DNA of 64,000 nt from Notospermus geniculatus (taxonomy: Eukaryota > Nemertea > Pilidiophora > Heteronemertea > Lineidae): the NCBI GenBank assembly GCA_002633025.1, contig NMRB01002298.1:33790-97789 (forward strand), in the 5' to 3' direction. Shown in pieces: positions 38,501 to 53,500 of the stretch. Under the pieces are notes generated by a model, which saw only the letters and a program-made list of their open reading frames with translations, had not been told where the DNA came from and made no database searches. The position numbers and the translations under genes are program-made. Positions within the stretch are counted from its first letter, which is position 1; each line of letters begins with the position of its first letter.

Positions 38501-41500
38501 TTGTCGTAGACTGAGACAACAGCTGTGCCTGTGTCCAGGGACATTCTGACAGCGTTCATGGCGCGAATCCTGCTTAAACACACTGTGGAGAACACTGAAT
38601 GTAGCCGAGGTTAAATCCTTCAGAATATTGCGAATATCGTAATCCTATAAAAAACAAGAGAAATTCTGATCTATGTTTCCACTCTGCCTGTCATTTTAAT
38701 CTCATTTTGATGCCGTTATGTTCGTCTCGGCACAATATCCTGTCGCGAATTGGTTTACGTTCCTCCGAAGCTCACAGACGCTCGTGACAGTTCTTTCAGA
38801 ATCTTGTGCTCGAATAATTTACCTGTAGATAGATAATTAGAGTCAATCATCTGATTTTTCCTCGACGTTGTGTCTTGTCATATCGGTGTCTCGTCGTATC
38901 CGTGGCTCGTCGTATCTGTGTCTTCTTACATCCGTCTTGTCATCGCAGCGGATGTTTCTCAGCTTTCCTCGTGGGCAGCGTTTTCCTCAGCTGCTGAAAA
39001 AGAAAGAAGAAATGTTTGATCTCAGTCAGTATCAGTGGGAGGGGAGGATATACATGTACATTACATGTACCTGGGTCTGGGGAGCCACAGTGGTGTAGTG
39101 GTTCGGGTCTCCGACTAGCGGTCAGAAGGTCCAGGATTCGAATCCCACTGGGCGTGAGACTTTGGGTAAGTCTCTTTGCCTCACTGGCCTCTCTCCACCC
39201 ATGTGTATAAATGGGTACTGGTCAGAAATGCTCAGATTGTAGCACTGAATGAGCAGCTCATCTGAGTTCTACTGAAAGGTTTCAGGATAGACTGGGGTTA
39301 AAGTGTAAAGTCGGATGACACCTGTACCGTTGTTGATATCAGACTATAAACCTAAACTTTAACTTTTTTTATGGTTTCCGATTGTGTTTGGTCATGGTGT
39401 CTGTCTGTGTGTGTGTGTGTGTGTGTTGTCTGTCTGTCTGTCTGTCCAGTCTGTCACACCTGTAACTTTGTTCCTGCAAGAGCTACAGACCTGATGTGAC
39501 CTACCCCCAAGTAACATGACCTGAGCTACAAGATGGAATGAAAATTTCCGGTCTCCGATACCTGGTTCATGGTGAAATTGATATATCAAAAGTTGAGATT
39601 TTGTCTGTCACACTTTTGTTTCTTGAATAACTTGTCTCCGAGGCCAGCTAGAGCACTAGTAACAAGTTCCTTCCCTATGTTTATGACCCTTGGCAAGATA
39701 CTGGCATCAACGAACTTATTGTCCAGTGTCAGTATCATAATGATATTGATATATTAAATTTGATATTTTGACATATCGGGAAATCTGCCGCAGTAAGCAA
39801 CTTGAAACTGGTATCACAACATCATAGCTCATCCACGGATGTTATTGCAACTGAAATTTTCTGTTTGCACCTGCTCGGTCGCATGATATTTGCTGATATC
39901 ATGGTAGATTTGATATTCAAATTTGATAACATGACATAAGTCAGAATCTCGTGTTGGTAGAAGCCTAAAACCTTCACCTATACCTAGGTTATCAAGGATG
40001 AGCGTTCAGATTACACAATGACCTTGAAGGTCAGAGGTCAAGGTCAAGGTCAAACAGTTCTAAAGCGCAAATCTCCTCGTAATTTCACGAGAAAACGAAT
40101 TAGAAGCCTGAATTAACCATCCCCGACAGGCTTATATCAGGGATCCTGTTCCAGTTACGTGCAAAACTTCTCAAGGTCAGAGGTCAAGGTCACAGTTAAC
40201 TAGCTCTGAGTAGTAAACTTCTCATCGGAAACCATTGACATCGCTCCGATGTCCTGCTCTTGTTTGTACTTGATCTGTTTCGCCTGCTGATCTGAAACGG
40301 CAGGTTTTTAGGTTGATCTGAATCTTGTCTTGGCTACAGAATGCCCAAACTACCGTGAATGACCAGAATTACCTTCCCCTGGACTATCAAATGATCACCA
40401 AACGTAGACTGCCCTCTCTATCTCATAAGATGGAGTAGTAGAGTAATCAAAAATTGGGAATCAAACCCACTACATCACGGTAACAGATACGTACCAATAT
40501 TTGCTCTACCCCTCCCTGATATCCATAGACATTCTTTATGAGGTAATTTTACGTTGGCAGAGCCTGACTTGAAGCAGGTATAGATCATTTCGAGTCTGTG
40601 ACTCCCGACAAACCTGTCAGTGATGTAGAGACAGGTGACATTGAACAAGTGCATTATCAAATCGACCCTTGTCTATTTGGACCCAACCCTCCATTTAGGC
40701 TTACGTCTGTTGCCGTGGATACAAGCGTCACCACGGTGATGAAAGATGAACATTGGGAGAGTTGAGCGAGGAAGCCTTTCGCAACAAGAAACCTTTTTGT
40801 TGTTGATGTTGCCACAGTTACGATGATGTCAGCATGCATCAGAATCTGTAGTGGGTAACCACGGGAGGGTATGGGAATAGAAAAGTGTCTGTTTCTTGTT
40901 TGGTGGGCCTAGGTCATGGTTTAGGCCTAGGTGGTTCAAAACTCAGTCTAACCACTGTCATTGTATCTACTGGGTCCTCGAGCAAGAAACATAAGTGCGA
41001 TCTTATTTGCCTCAAAGCAGACAGACAGACAGACAGATGGATGGACTCTAAATGAGCAAACCCTGGCTTACCTGGCCTGGGAGTAAAGTACCCAGTCCTC
41101 AACATTTGGCAGAGTGGCAACGTTTATAGCTATAATCACGGGCGGAATTGCCGTGCTCTCATTCGGCCGCAGTTAACCACTCGTTTTGTACGGCGGAACA
41201 TGTAATTAGTCGTTACCTACCCATCAGTCGTTGATTAATGTCACGTTCTGAAACTCGTGCTGCGTAATCACTGAAGCTTTTCTTGTGGTCAATTAGGAAT
41301 CCTTTGAGATCAAGAAAAGCGTGATTTTCTTTTCATCACCAAAATAACATACCGTTATCCTCAAAGCCGAGCTGTTGTTCTAAAAGCCATCGCTGGATCT
41401 AGAGTTATTGATGTATGTTTTTACTGTTTATTCAGATGTCCGTAGTAAAATAATATCTAATCAGTCACTTGAGACGGATCCATTAAATGAACCGGACACA

Positions 41501-44500
41501 GGTTGGTGAGAGAAATCAATGATGTCAATATGAAATAGGTGACCTATCCTGAGGTACAATGTAATCAGGGTTCTTAAGCCGGTGACAGATTGGCGCGTAC
41601 GCAGCGCGTCCTGCAGGCGTTCCGCCAATCAGATTCTTCGGTAGGTGTTTTGGTCCGTGTCACCACCTGCTTGATTGTTTGAACGCTTCCCGACGCGTTG
41701 CTTACGCATCAGTGTGTCACCGCCTTTAGTGCCCCCTCCCTACGTCACTGCACACTAGAGATGTCGTTGACTAGCCACTACAAACCGCCGATTATCTCAC
41801 GATGAGGTAGTCAAGCAATCAACTTTTTATGTTTACTGAATTATTCAGAAAAGGAAAATGATCCAGTGAGTAGTTTGCCCAGTAAACTTGACGAGTTTAC
41901 CCAGTAAACTTGATGAGTTTACCCAGTAAACTTGACGGAGTGCTTTCTTGGATCTACAAACATCAATCAGACCTTAGGACCACAACTGGGCCAAGTACGC
42001 AGCTGTCGTTTACGTCACCAGAAACCTGTACTAAGATCACATGACAGGGAAGTAAAAAAGTTAAAGTTAATGTTTTGGGTTTATAGTCTGTAATCAACAA
42101 CAGCAGAGGTGTCATCCGACTTTACACTGTAATCCCAGGCTATCCTGAAACCTTTCAGTAGAACTCAGATGAGCTCCTCATTCAGCGCTACAATCCGAGC
42201 ATTTCTGACCGGTACCCATTTTACACCTGGATGAACAGTGGTGGAGAGAGGCCATTGAGGCAAAGAGACTTGCCCAAATCTCATGCCCAGTGGGATTCGA
42301 ACCCGGAACCCTCTGACCACTAGTCAGAGGCCCGAACCACTACACCACCGTGGCTCCTTGTAGGCCTATTCGCTCATGTGGAGTATGCCAACTAAATGTT
42401 GGAAAATACCAAAGCGATTGTCTGGCATGTCTGTAGATAGTGGAACATGAGAAACATTGTTGATTTACTGTTGAGTTTCAACAGGAGGTAGATATTGCCC
42501 ACCTCAGGTCGTGTTAATTTCCCTGAATCATCACCTAATCAAGAATACCTCGGAGGAATCACGTATTACAACTCAGTTATCCGAGAGAATCAATCGATTT
42601 ATGCGCCAACACGGGAGGGAGGACTATCAAAATCCGTGGGGTTACGTGCGAACACCGTCACTGAATTCGTAGCTCTGATGACTGAAACGAGCGGCTAATC
42701 ATTCCATCTAGGGACAGAACTGAGTTAAAGTTTTTTTGGATGTCATGGCGTGCACATTAGAGAGGTTCAGCTTTCCGACTCCGACTCCGGCTTCAACTAC
42801 CTGAATGAATTGCAGTCCGCTGTAGACATCCTTGATAAAAACGATTTGATAGAAGTTTGCAAATCGAAACAGGCCATCACTTTGTGTCAGAATAATTTTG
42901 ACTCGTAATCGGAAGTGCACGTAAATCGCAAATATTATAGTCGTGTTTCAAGTTGTAACGACAAGGATTACGACTTCAATATTCATTATTTATCCGCACT
43001 TTCGATTTATAAGGCCAAATTTTTCTGCCTTCAATTTATGGTGTTTGACGAATTGAAAACGTCTATCAGATCTTTTTTATCAAGGATGTCCATAGCGGAC
43101 TGCCATTCATTCTCGTAGTTGAAGCCGGAGTCGGAGTCAGAAAGCTGCGCAACCTCTCTATTGAGGAAGTGGTGCCGAGAAACTGCACCGAAATGATCTC
43201 TGACTTTTGAGCCGAGATCCCTTGATCATGATATCTGGTGAACATGAATGCATTGTACCGGGTAATCAAAATGATGATGTCAATGAAAGTCGATGTGACC
43301 AAACTTTGCATGTATTTCCCCTGGTATCAAAAGATTTGATTCCAGTTTTATCATGAGGTTGTCATGTTCAACAACAACTCATGTCTCATGAATGGCGGAC
43401 ATGACCAGTAGGACATGGAAGACGTGACCAAAACTGGACATGAATTCGGACGAATCGAAACCAGAAAATGTGATGGCGAATCAGACATTGTCTGCTGCAC
43501 AGAATTCAATTACATTGAAAAAACAACAGGATGCAACAATGAAAATAGGCCTATGATTGTGTCATTTGGCATAGGGCCTATTGGCCTATGATTATACCTA
43601 GTGCATGGATGGTTGTGTGAAAGATGTTGTTTTAACTCATCTACTCCCAGAGTTGAGCAGACGACATTTCTTCTGTCCAAGTTTTCTTGCATCCTATACA
43701 ACTGATTGAAAACTTTTTGAAGAAATGTTGTTCCCGTGAGCCATCTGAAGAATGTTTCTTCAATTTTTTTTCAAATTCATTTCCAAGGCTTAGAAAATTT
43801 CAACAGAAGATACCTCTCTGCTCAAACCAGGGGGTAGATGAGTTAACAGTGGATGCAAACTTAGTAGTCTTGAATAGATGACTTGAACCCAGAAATGCAT
43901 TGTAACATCAAGAGAGCCCCGCTATACGAAAAAGACTTTAAAAAGGGGTACTTTGAATGACCCTTCTCCCGAAATATTCTTAAAAAGGGGGGCAAAATGT
44001 TCTCTTCCCGAAAAAATAATAAAAAGGGGTATGAACTTCCTATTTTCAATGAAAAAGCTTGTAAAAAAGGGGGTGAAAATCCCTTGGTTCCTTCAATTAG
44101 GGGGTCTAATTGCATGAAAAAACCCCGCAGAAAGGGGTGAAAAATTTCCCTTGGTTCCTTCCATAAGGGGGTCCTTTTCAAATTCAGGAACAAGCATATG
44201 TGTACCGGTACCCTAAAATTAAGGAGTGGGGGCTGGGCACCATTGAGATTGACAGTAGGGTGAGAGCCTATATACCCGGTAAGCTTTAAAGGCCTAGTTT
44301 AAATCGATCTGCCTCCCCAAACTCTGCTATTTCCTTCATCCCCATCACCTCCCTTCTTGTACTTACCACTGCTCATCTTCTTGTAATCCCTGGAAAGTTT
44401 GCAACACTCTGTCCTTGACAACTCTGTTGATGTAAACAACTCGTCTTAAAAAAATTCTACCAATTCCTCCACAACAGCTGTTATGTTTGCATCCACTGAA

Positions 44501-47500
44501 AACTGGTGAATGCTGCCTGATCTCTGCAGAGGCAGGTGGTGGTGGCAGTGATGTCGTTTGCTGTCCATGCCTGACTTGGCTTGCGGATGATACTAGGAAA
44601 TGATCATGAAACAGGTCTTAACCAGAATGTTGGTTTACAGTACAGTACATGAAAACATGTTTATTCGCATGCGAAAGGCACCAATATGGCAATCCCTTCA
44701 ACTAAAAAAAGATCTCCCAGTAATTATCAAATTTCCTACCAGCCACTTGCCGACCAGTATAAATCATTGATCAATCTGCCAATGAAATCACTGTTTAGAT
44801 TATCTTGTGGCATCGTTTGATATCGGAGATGTGAAGAAGCTCTCGTTGTCTCCGTGCTGGCTGTGAGACGGTTATTAGGCCAGACTTTTTAGCTCACTCG
44901 TGAGCTATAGCTATCACGCGGTGTCCGTCGTCGTCGTCGTCCGTCGTCGTCCGTTAGCATGGCACGTTTTGTAACCGCTGGGGCCATCTAGAATTTCGGT
45001 ACTTTAGTAAAATAGGGAATATCTTCTCCCAGATACATGAAAAATAAAAGCAGTTTCTTTGCAAATAAGTTTCGAAATAGAGGTGTCATTTGGTGTTGTC
45101 ATATTTCACCTGAGATGGTCCGCAATCAATGACGTTTATCTATAGTAGGCCTAGGTCATCAACTCATAGGCCTAGGCCTAACATTACAATCATGATCAGT
45201 CAAAGACTTTGATGGGCCCAATCCAGGCCTAGGGCCTACGCCCCNGCCCCCCCCCCCCCCCCAATAGTGGTACCGGTATTTTGATGGCAAATGCAGTTCA
45301 AATGCCTAGGCCTAGGCCTACACTTGAACATGCAGGTCATCTGTTCTTCTGGGACATTAACCCTAACCAAGTTTCGGTCCGATTCGATTCTTTGCTTGGC
45401 TCCAGGTGGCCAAAAACAAGTCCTGCAACTTGGGAATGACTTGCCCCAGATGTTCGCTCATCCTCTCTCTGTCATTACACTATGTAAACGAGTGAGCACA
45501 TGGTCCATGGACCATTTCATTTATTCCCTGTTTCACGAACCCGCCGATTTGGGAATGCCCCAAATTTGGAAAAAAATAAAATTTTTATTTTTTACAATTT
45601 CTCCTGCCCGCCGATTCCTTTAACCCAAAAACTGATAAAAAAGAAATTATTTTTTTCCGAACGCTGCCCAGAACATCAGGACCCGAAAGTGCGTTTTCGC
45701 AAAAGGTACAACTTTCCAATGTACCATAATCTCACCCAATGCCAACACACACTTGCAGTTGTACAATGTATGCGTTATGCATGAGGACGATGCTCAAGTC
45801 TGATGCTCAAAATTATTATGGTCACATTTAAATAAAAATTCATTGTTTCTGTCCTCCGATTGAAGCATTGCCATTGAAATCGCTGAGAAAAATGTGAAAG
45901 GCTACCAAAAATAAAATTTATTTTTTAATTTTTTCCCGCCCTCCTCAAATATTTCTCCTCCAAAAAACTCGAGAAACAAGGAATAAAAAAAGTCTGGCCT
46001 TAGCTGTGATCTAACACTAATGGTTTTGTACGTCAAACATAAACAAAATGTTGTAAGGGTTGCCATTTGGAAAATATTATTATGGTCTCGTGACCAAATT
46101 CGACAGTACAAAAGATAAAGAAGAGTGAGAAATTTCTCATTCACTTGATCAACATTGATATCCTTAGTAAGGTATGATTTGGATGCCAAGTAAGAAAACC
46201 TGGACGTTTCATTACCATAATGGACCGATGGGGGAAATGAGGTAACGTGTAAAATGTGGCAGACCCTGGGTATCGCTCCCGAGGGAGGGCATCAGGTGGA
46301 TTTTAATTTGCAGTTGACACTTCTGTTGATGATATGAAGAAGCACAAAGGGGAATTCTAAAGAGAATGAGAGATGTCATCTTCACTAGGTAGCAGACGGT
46401 GCTAACGGTCCTGAACTACAGTGGCACCTCTCTATTAAGGACACCTCTGGGACTGACAAATGCCGTCCTTAATTGAGGGGTGTCCTGATTACAGAGGTCG
46501 TAATGAATACAAATGGTCAATTTGGGACTGAACTTTGGTGTCCTTAATAGAGAGGTGTCCTCCTGGCGGAGGTGTCCGCTAGGGGAGGTTCCACTGCAGT
46601 GGCGGATCCAGGAGTTGCCNNNNNNNNNNNNNNNAGGGGGGGGGGGGGGAGCGTGGAATGGGCAAACCTCATTCCCTGAGCGCCGAAGGTGCAAAGCCCC
46701 GAAAATTTTGGGGTAAAAGTGCCAAAAACGCGATTTCCTGGCACCTGGGCAGGCCAAATTGAACTTTCTTTTTACTGAAAATCAGGGGTCTGATTATATG
46801 CCTTTCAAAATTTTTTGCTGCTCGGCGGCTGAAGGGGGGGGCACGCCCCCCTTGGATCCGCCACTGCACTGTATACTATTCCTTTCAATAAGAAATTTGC
46901 CATGGGAGCATTTTAGAAGATTTTTACAGCGGCGATGCCTAATCTATGGTGGTCAAAAGTTCTTCATTGGGGCTGTTGGCTGAAGCAGGGGTGGATCCAG
47001 AATCATGGGAAAGAGGGGGCACAGCCAGCCCACATCGTGCAAAACCTCGGTGAAATTTTAACATCTTTTCAAAATTTTGAAATTTCCTGGTCAGTTTTTA
47101 AGATTTTCCCCAAAATAGATGGGGCACGGGCCGGGTGTGCTCCCCCCCGGATCTGCGCCTGTGAAGTATGCAGGGGGTTGGTCAGCTGTATTTCAGAATC
47201 AACTCATCCTTCTGTAGGCCATGAAATGTCTTCACTTGGATGGACCTTCTTCAAAGTCAAATACTTGGAACTACAGAGACCAACCTTGGTATCTCGGCTG
47301 GTAGGAACGTTATTCTGTTGTTCCCTATGCCATGCACCCTCTGATAATCAGACCTTTCTTTTTCACTTCAGGAATCAGAGTCAAGTGACATTACTCTCCC
47401 CTAACGAGCAGGTCTTGTACACCTGGGACGACCCGACGGCCGAGCGCACGCTCATGTGGAATGTTTATAATCGGAAGAAGCCAAGTTATCCAGCTTTTAT

Positions 47501-50500
47501 CACAAGGGTGAGTTTAGTGCGGCCAGACTGGGGTTGGGAATGTCATGACTGGGTTGTCAGCCAGTTGTGTGGTGGTCTAGGAAAACCCGGCGGATGTCGC
47601 ATTTGAGGAAAGTGTTAATGGCCTTGGTGAACCCGCACATTTCAATAGCTTACATGTACTACATAACAGGTAAACAGTAGTAGATCAATGCACAGGCAAT
47701 CTGACAGCCCTTGTTGATCATTCAGCGACATCCGATGGGTTTTCCTAGACTGCCACACAATTACGCAACTGTTGAAATGAGTTCTTGGTTGAAGATTGTC
47801 CAAGATGTCAAAGAAAGAAGTTGAAATCTTCATGTTTGAATTGATCTCATCTTTCAGGACAGTTTTGGTGAAGAACGGTTGAATATCCGAACCGTGACTG
47901 GCAGTGGCTCCCCCATGAGTACAGATGATGAATCAGAAGGCGAGGCCGATGACCACAACAAGAATGGCCACCTGGCCAAACACACACGGACGGATAAAGT
48001 GGTCGTTTATTGGGTGTCCTATATGGACGGACTGCAGAGAGTTCTGTTACTTACACAAGATGAAAGGGTCTTCCTCAAGGCCAAAAGGGTAAGTGATCCT
48101 TTGGTTGGGTGATCTGTACCTGGCAGTCATTTGATTGGATGATCAAGCACCTGCAGTCATTTGATTGGATTGGTGGCTCATCATAAACCCTTCAGGATAT
48201 AAACCTTTGCAACCATACAGTTGAACTTCTCACAGCAGACACCTCAGCCAGGAGGACACCTCTGTATTAAGGACACTAATGTTCAGTCCCTATGATGTCC
48301 TTATCGGAGAGGTATTAGTATTCATTTTCAATTTTCCGTCAGGGCCGATGCTATGGCATTATTGGCCCTGGTAAGTACGGAAGAGGCCATTCTAAGCTAC
48401 TCATGTTCCTCACTTGGATGGGGCCTTTTACTTGCCCTGGCAAAGACACAAGGTACAAGGCACCACGGCTTACTGTCCCATGCAATGGACTGAAGAGCCG
48501 GGAATGAAATCCCATATGGCCCGGGCTGGATTCGAACCCGGGACCTGCCGCTTGCTAAGCGGACGTGATAACCACTAGGCTATCAGGCTCCTTATCGCAG
48601 AGGTTACGCAGGATTTGGACTTTTGACACCATTATGAGAGATATCCACTTGAATCTTTTCAGATGCACGACTCAGAGAAAGCCAAGTTCACCCTGTTTGT
48701 GTCACTAGATGGCGTCGGTGTGTCCCTCATCAACAGCCTGAACATGGAGGTGTCGTATATCAGCGTTTACAGCGCCCCCACCATCTGGGAAGTGGAAGTA
48801 AACAATAAGTGGAAGATGCTGGATGTGGAACTTGCGTCGTGGCTGGAGGACCGATTCACTGGTGGCAATAACGAAGCTAATATACAGGATTACATTGAGG
48901 TGGGATACGTTGACTGTTAAGCTAGCAGCACACGTCACCACTTTCGTTGCTCGTACAAGCAATTTTCGTGGTCGACAATTTTTGTGGCGGTTGTCGATTT
49001 ACAGCAGACGTCACCACTCCCAGGCGTGGATCCAGAGGGGGCGCACCGGGCACGCGCCTCCCCTTTTGGCCAACAAATCTCTAAAATCGGCCGTGAAATT
49101 CTGGATTTGGGCACAAATTTCAATGTTCCTAGCGCAGGGCACCCCCTCTTTTCCCAAATCCTGGATCCGCCCCTGACTCGGTGGTCTCGTGTGCTGCTGA
49201 TGGCCATGCATCACAACTGGCAACTAGCCCAATTTTCATGGTGAGAAATCAAACCGGTTTGATTTTCTGCAACTTGTAGTCACCACAGAATTTCCATGGT
49301 GAGTGGTCGTTGCCGGTCGTAGCACACTTGGCCATTTTCGTGGCGACCACGAAAATTGCGTCTATGAGCAACGAAAGTGGTGACATGTGCTGCAGGCTTT
49401 AGGCCCTCACACCAAGCTTCAGGATTGGTGTAGTTTACTTCTTNACGTCTTTTCAACTTCAGGCCAACTTCAGAGAGATGTCTATGACCAAGCCGTTTAT
49501 TGGTGCTTTAAGACGGATATACCATCCGGGGATCTGGTTCAACTTCCGAAAGTCGCAGCACAACACTGCTATACATGCCAAAGTGCATAAAATACAGGTA
49601 TGGATTGAGTTGTACCTTCTGACGAGAAAAGGTGTTCGGTTGAGAGTAAACATGTTTATTGTTCAATCTAAATCCAAGGACACGAGTGAGGTTACACATG
49701 ATAATATCTCCCTCCCTAAAGCCTTGTTCACACGGGGGCGCGGTGCGATGCATTGAAAAAAATCGCCAAGCAGTGTCAGTTTTGACATAGTGTGGCACGG
49801 AGCGATGCAGTTGCGTGCAGTGGTCATTCAAATTTTGCCAGAAATGTCCTTGAACATGATGGCCGCAGTGAAACTCGCGCGGCAGGCAATTCGACGCGGA
49901 AAAATACTGCAAGAGCGATTGGGCGCGGTGGAAATCGCTCGTTTTGTCCTACCGCTTCTTACTGCATCTCGTCCCACCGTAAGTGTGTACAGCTATAGGC
50001 TTAACAGGAAAATTTCGCATCACACCGCGCCGCCAGGCTTTACTAAGGCCCTATCAGGACGACAAAACCACCAGGTGCCAATTTGGCATCCCTCATATCT
50101 TGCTTACTTCTTCAGATTGATAACCAACTTCCAGACGCCTACTTCACGACTGTCCTCTACCCCACACCGGTGTCCAAACACATCCTGAAGAGAACCGGTA
50201 TAAAGCCATTCATTGAGATGGCTGTCATGAAGAGAAAGGTTCCAGAAAACAACATCAGTGCATTCAAGTAAGTTATCCATCCATTTCTCTCTGTCATTTC
50301 AAGGTCAGAGATGTTGGGGCGGATCCAGGATTTTGGAAAAGAGGGGGCACACTGTGCTAGAAACATTGAAATCTGCTGTGAATTTCAATGACTTGCTCCA
50401 AATTTCAGAATTTCATGGTCAACTTTACAGATTTGTTGGCCGAAAGGGGCGTGTGCCCCCCTTGGATCCTCGCCTGGAGGTGCACTTTGTAATGGATGTA

Positions 50501-53500
50501 GTACTGGGTAATCAAGGATATAGCTGGGCTGGTCTCATGAACTCAACATTGTGGCAACTCAACATGTTGAGATACTGTTCGTTCTGTTACAGGTACATCA
50601 AGGTCCTAGTTCAAGAGTTTACCATCAAGGTGGACAAAGGGTTCATTCTCTCTGTCTATGATATATTTGCCAACCTGCGGGAGGAGAAAACAGAGGTACG
50701 TCAGCCCCTAGTCCCCTTTTCTTGAGATTCATCGGGACTTAAATGTGAGCCACTCTGGCAAAACTGAGATGCTTGTTGCTCAGAAGTTGAGCCTCAACCA
50801 ACTAAGATGACACCAGGAGAGAATGGAAGAAATAGATTCTGTCAAATTTCATAGTTGGCAGACAATAGACGGGTTGCATTCTGCTGTTTTTGTTTACAAA
50901 ATGACGTCATCAACGGCGCCAGTTTGCGTGCGCACGTCAAACGACGTAACGTCATTGGTGGAACAGGGCGCCAATTTGCGCACGCAGCATGTTTACATCG
51001 TGTGATGACGTCATTAAATATCCATCTATATTGAAACTGACAAATATTTGGTCTCAACCTGCCAAGGTAAGAGCGACATGCGTCTGGTTTTGCAAGAGCG
51101 ACTCACAAATGTTGAAGTGATATTCATTTTTGTCTTCTTGACCTGGAATCTGTCTCGCATACTCGGATACTGACAGAATTTAAGCGACTTTGATGATACA
51201 TATCCAATGAAGCTCTGTCCTTCAGGGGGGATTCATCTGACTCTTTGACATGAATCTGGTGACATATCTGATTTGTGTTTTTCAGAGCATGCAACTTCAG
51301 GCAGACTTGGCGCTCGCTCATCGAAGTCTAAAAGAATCTGCAGCCGTCATGGTAAGTAAACAAGAGGTCATGGTCAGTGTGACCTTCATCGTCTGAACTG
51401 GTCAGAGAGTGGAACAGTCGGCAAGGACTTGTACACATTGGGTCTCCACTCGATGTCAGGAGAGGACAGGGACTCCCTCAATCAGTATAAAGATATGATA
51501 GTGAAGACAATGATTTTAGATACTATGTTTGTTTTCAGGTGTCATCACGACCAGAAAAGATCATCTATGAGTATCTTCATCTGTCCCCATTAAAAGTAAG
51601 TTGACCTTCTGACCTTTGACCAGGTTTCATGCAGGCTTGAGTACCTTCAAAACTACCGAGTTTCGGTCCGATCGGACATCCAATATGGCCGCCAGGTGGC
51701 GTAACCTGAAAATCGACCAAGTGCTATAACTCGGGAATGGCTTGACCCAGAGTTCTCGAACTTGATATTTACCTCCCTCTAGGTGACCTTTACCAGGGTT
51801 CATACAGGTGCTTGAAATCCTTGAATATCAATGAATTTTAGGAATAATATCTCCAGGACCTGGAATATCCTTGAATTCTGACAAATCTTTAAAATGTCAA
51901 TGAAAGTCCTTATACATGTGTATTTTCATCATTGCTGACAATGAATGGCATCGTTCATGCCGCTATTGTGTTGATTATTTGCTCATTCTTTCCGAAGTTT
52001 TGATGACTCTGGGGTTTTGTTTTATCAAGATGCCGGGAAATATCCACCCTGGCATACAAATTTGATGAAAATGTCCTTGAATTTTGCTGAAATCAGACCT
52101 TGAAAGTCCTTAAAAAGTCCTTGAAATTTGAGAGCCTAAAGGTGTACGAACCCTGTTTACAAGCACGTCAAATTTCGTCCTGATTATAGTAAACTTCCAA
52201 TATGGCCGCCAGGTGGCATAACCTGAAAATCATCAAATGTGCTATAACTCAGGAACGACTTGACCCAGAGCGCACAAATGTGCTATGTGGCTCCCTCTAG
52301 ATGACCTTTATGTGCATGTGAAGTTTTGGTCCGATCGATCCAATATGGCCACCAGGCAGCATAACCCAACAATCATTGAAGTCCTGCAACTTGGGAATGA
52401 CTTGAACCAGATTTCTCATAACTGACATGTACCTCTCTCTGTCATTACACTGTATGTCCACACGAGTGAGCACATGGTCCATGGACCATTTTTAGCCCGC
52501 TTGGCCGCAAGGCCCAGCAGGGCTTATGCTGTGGTTGGGGTCATTTAGTGGTGGTCTGTCGTGCGTCCGTACGGCGGTACGGCGGTACGGCGCTTCGTTT
52601 GTAAACTTTTGGTTTGTTAGCGCTCTAGCGCCTTTATTTTTTGACGAATCTTTTTGGTCTTCGGTGGGTCTATATATAGGCCTAAGATCTAGGTCGAGTT
52701 CGATTTTGAGCACGATTGGNGATTAAGTCTCACTACATCTCACAAGCAATCAAGCAGGCATACGTCCTCATTCTGGGTCTAGACGTGCTGGGGAATCCGT
52801 ACGGGTTGGTCAAGGACTTCACGCAGGGCCTGGGAGATTTGTTTTACGAGCCTATCATGGTAGGTCCCCATTGGAGTTTGTACGTAGAATACAAGGCCTG
52901 GGTTTGACACATGTAAAGCCAGTGGTATGGCCTGGGCCTAGCTCTAGAGTCTATCATGTGAAGTTGATGATGAAGCCGGTGTGAAGGTAAGGTTCTATGA
53001 AAGTCAGTTGAGTATGCCTCAACTACCCACTCGGCCCCAGTGTGTATCCGACGTCCTGGTCTTCCACAAACTGGCACTTTTGGGGCTCAAAAGCCGTGAA
53101 CACCACGAGATGGGACTCTCTGGGCTCCAACCAATCACCACGCTTTCTCACTCATAATTGCCGTGGAAATTCCGCGAAACTTACTTCCAGGAAAAACACC
53201 ACCACGACTGTTAACCTCTAAAAGAGCCAGAAGCAGAGTGTGACTTCCCGAAGGGGTGAGCCCGTAACATCTGGCCAAGCGAGACTAGCATCAGGCCCAC
53301 AGCAGATCCATCACCAACTGTAACAAAAGCTGTAATAAAAGCATTTCATTGTTCCTCACATAAGATCCATTTCCTTGCAGGGTTCAGTCCAAGGTCCAGA
53401 TGAGTTTGCCGATGGTCTTGTTAGAGGTGTGCAGAGCCTCTTCGGTCATACAGTGGGTAAGTATTCTTCATTTTACGAGTCTATTGACTGGTTAAAGAAT

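Noticed and set aside
46935-47606. 223-codon plus-strand ORF
   Set aside because: Only 47,372-47,507 of it is a VPS13 exon; the first part is a GGATCC-family transposon and the end is intron.
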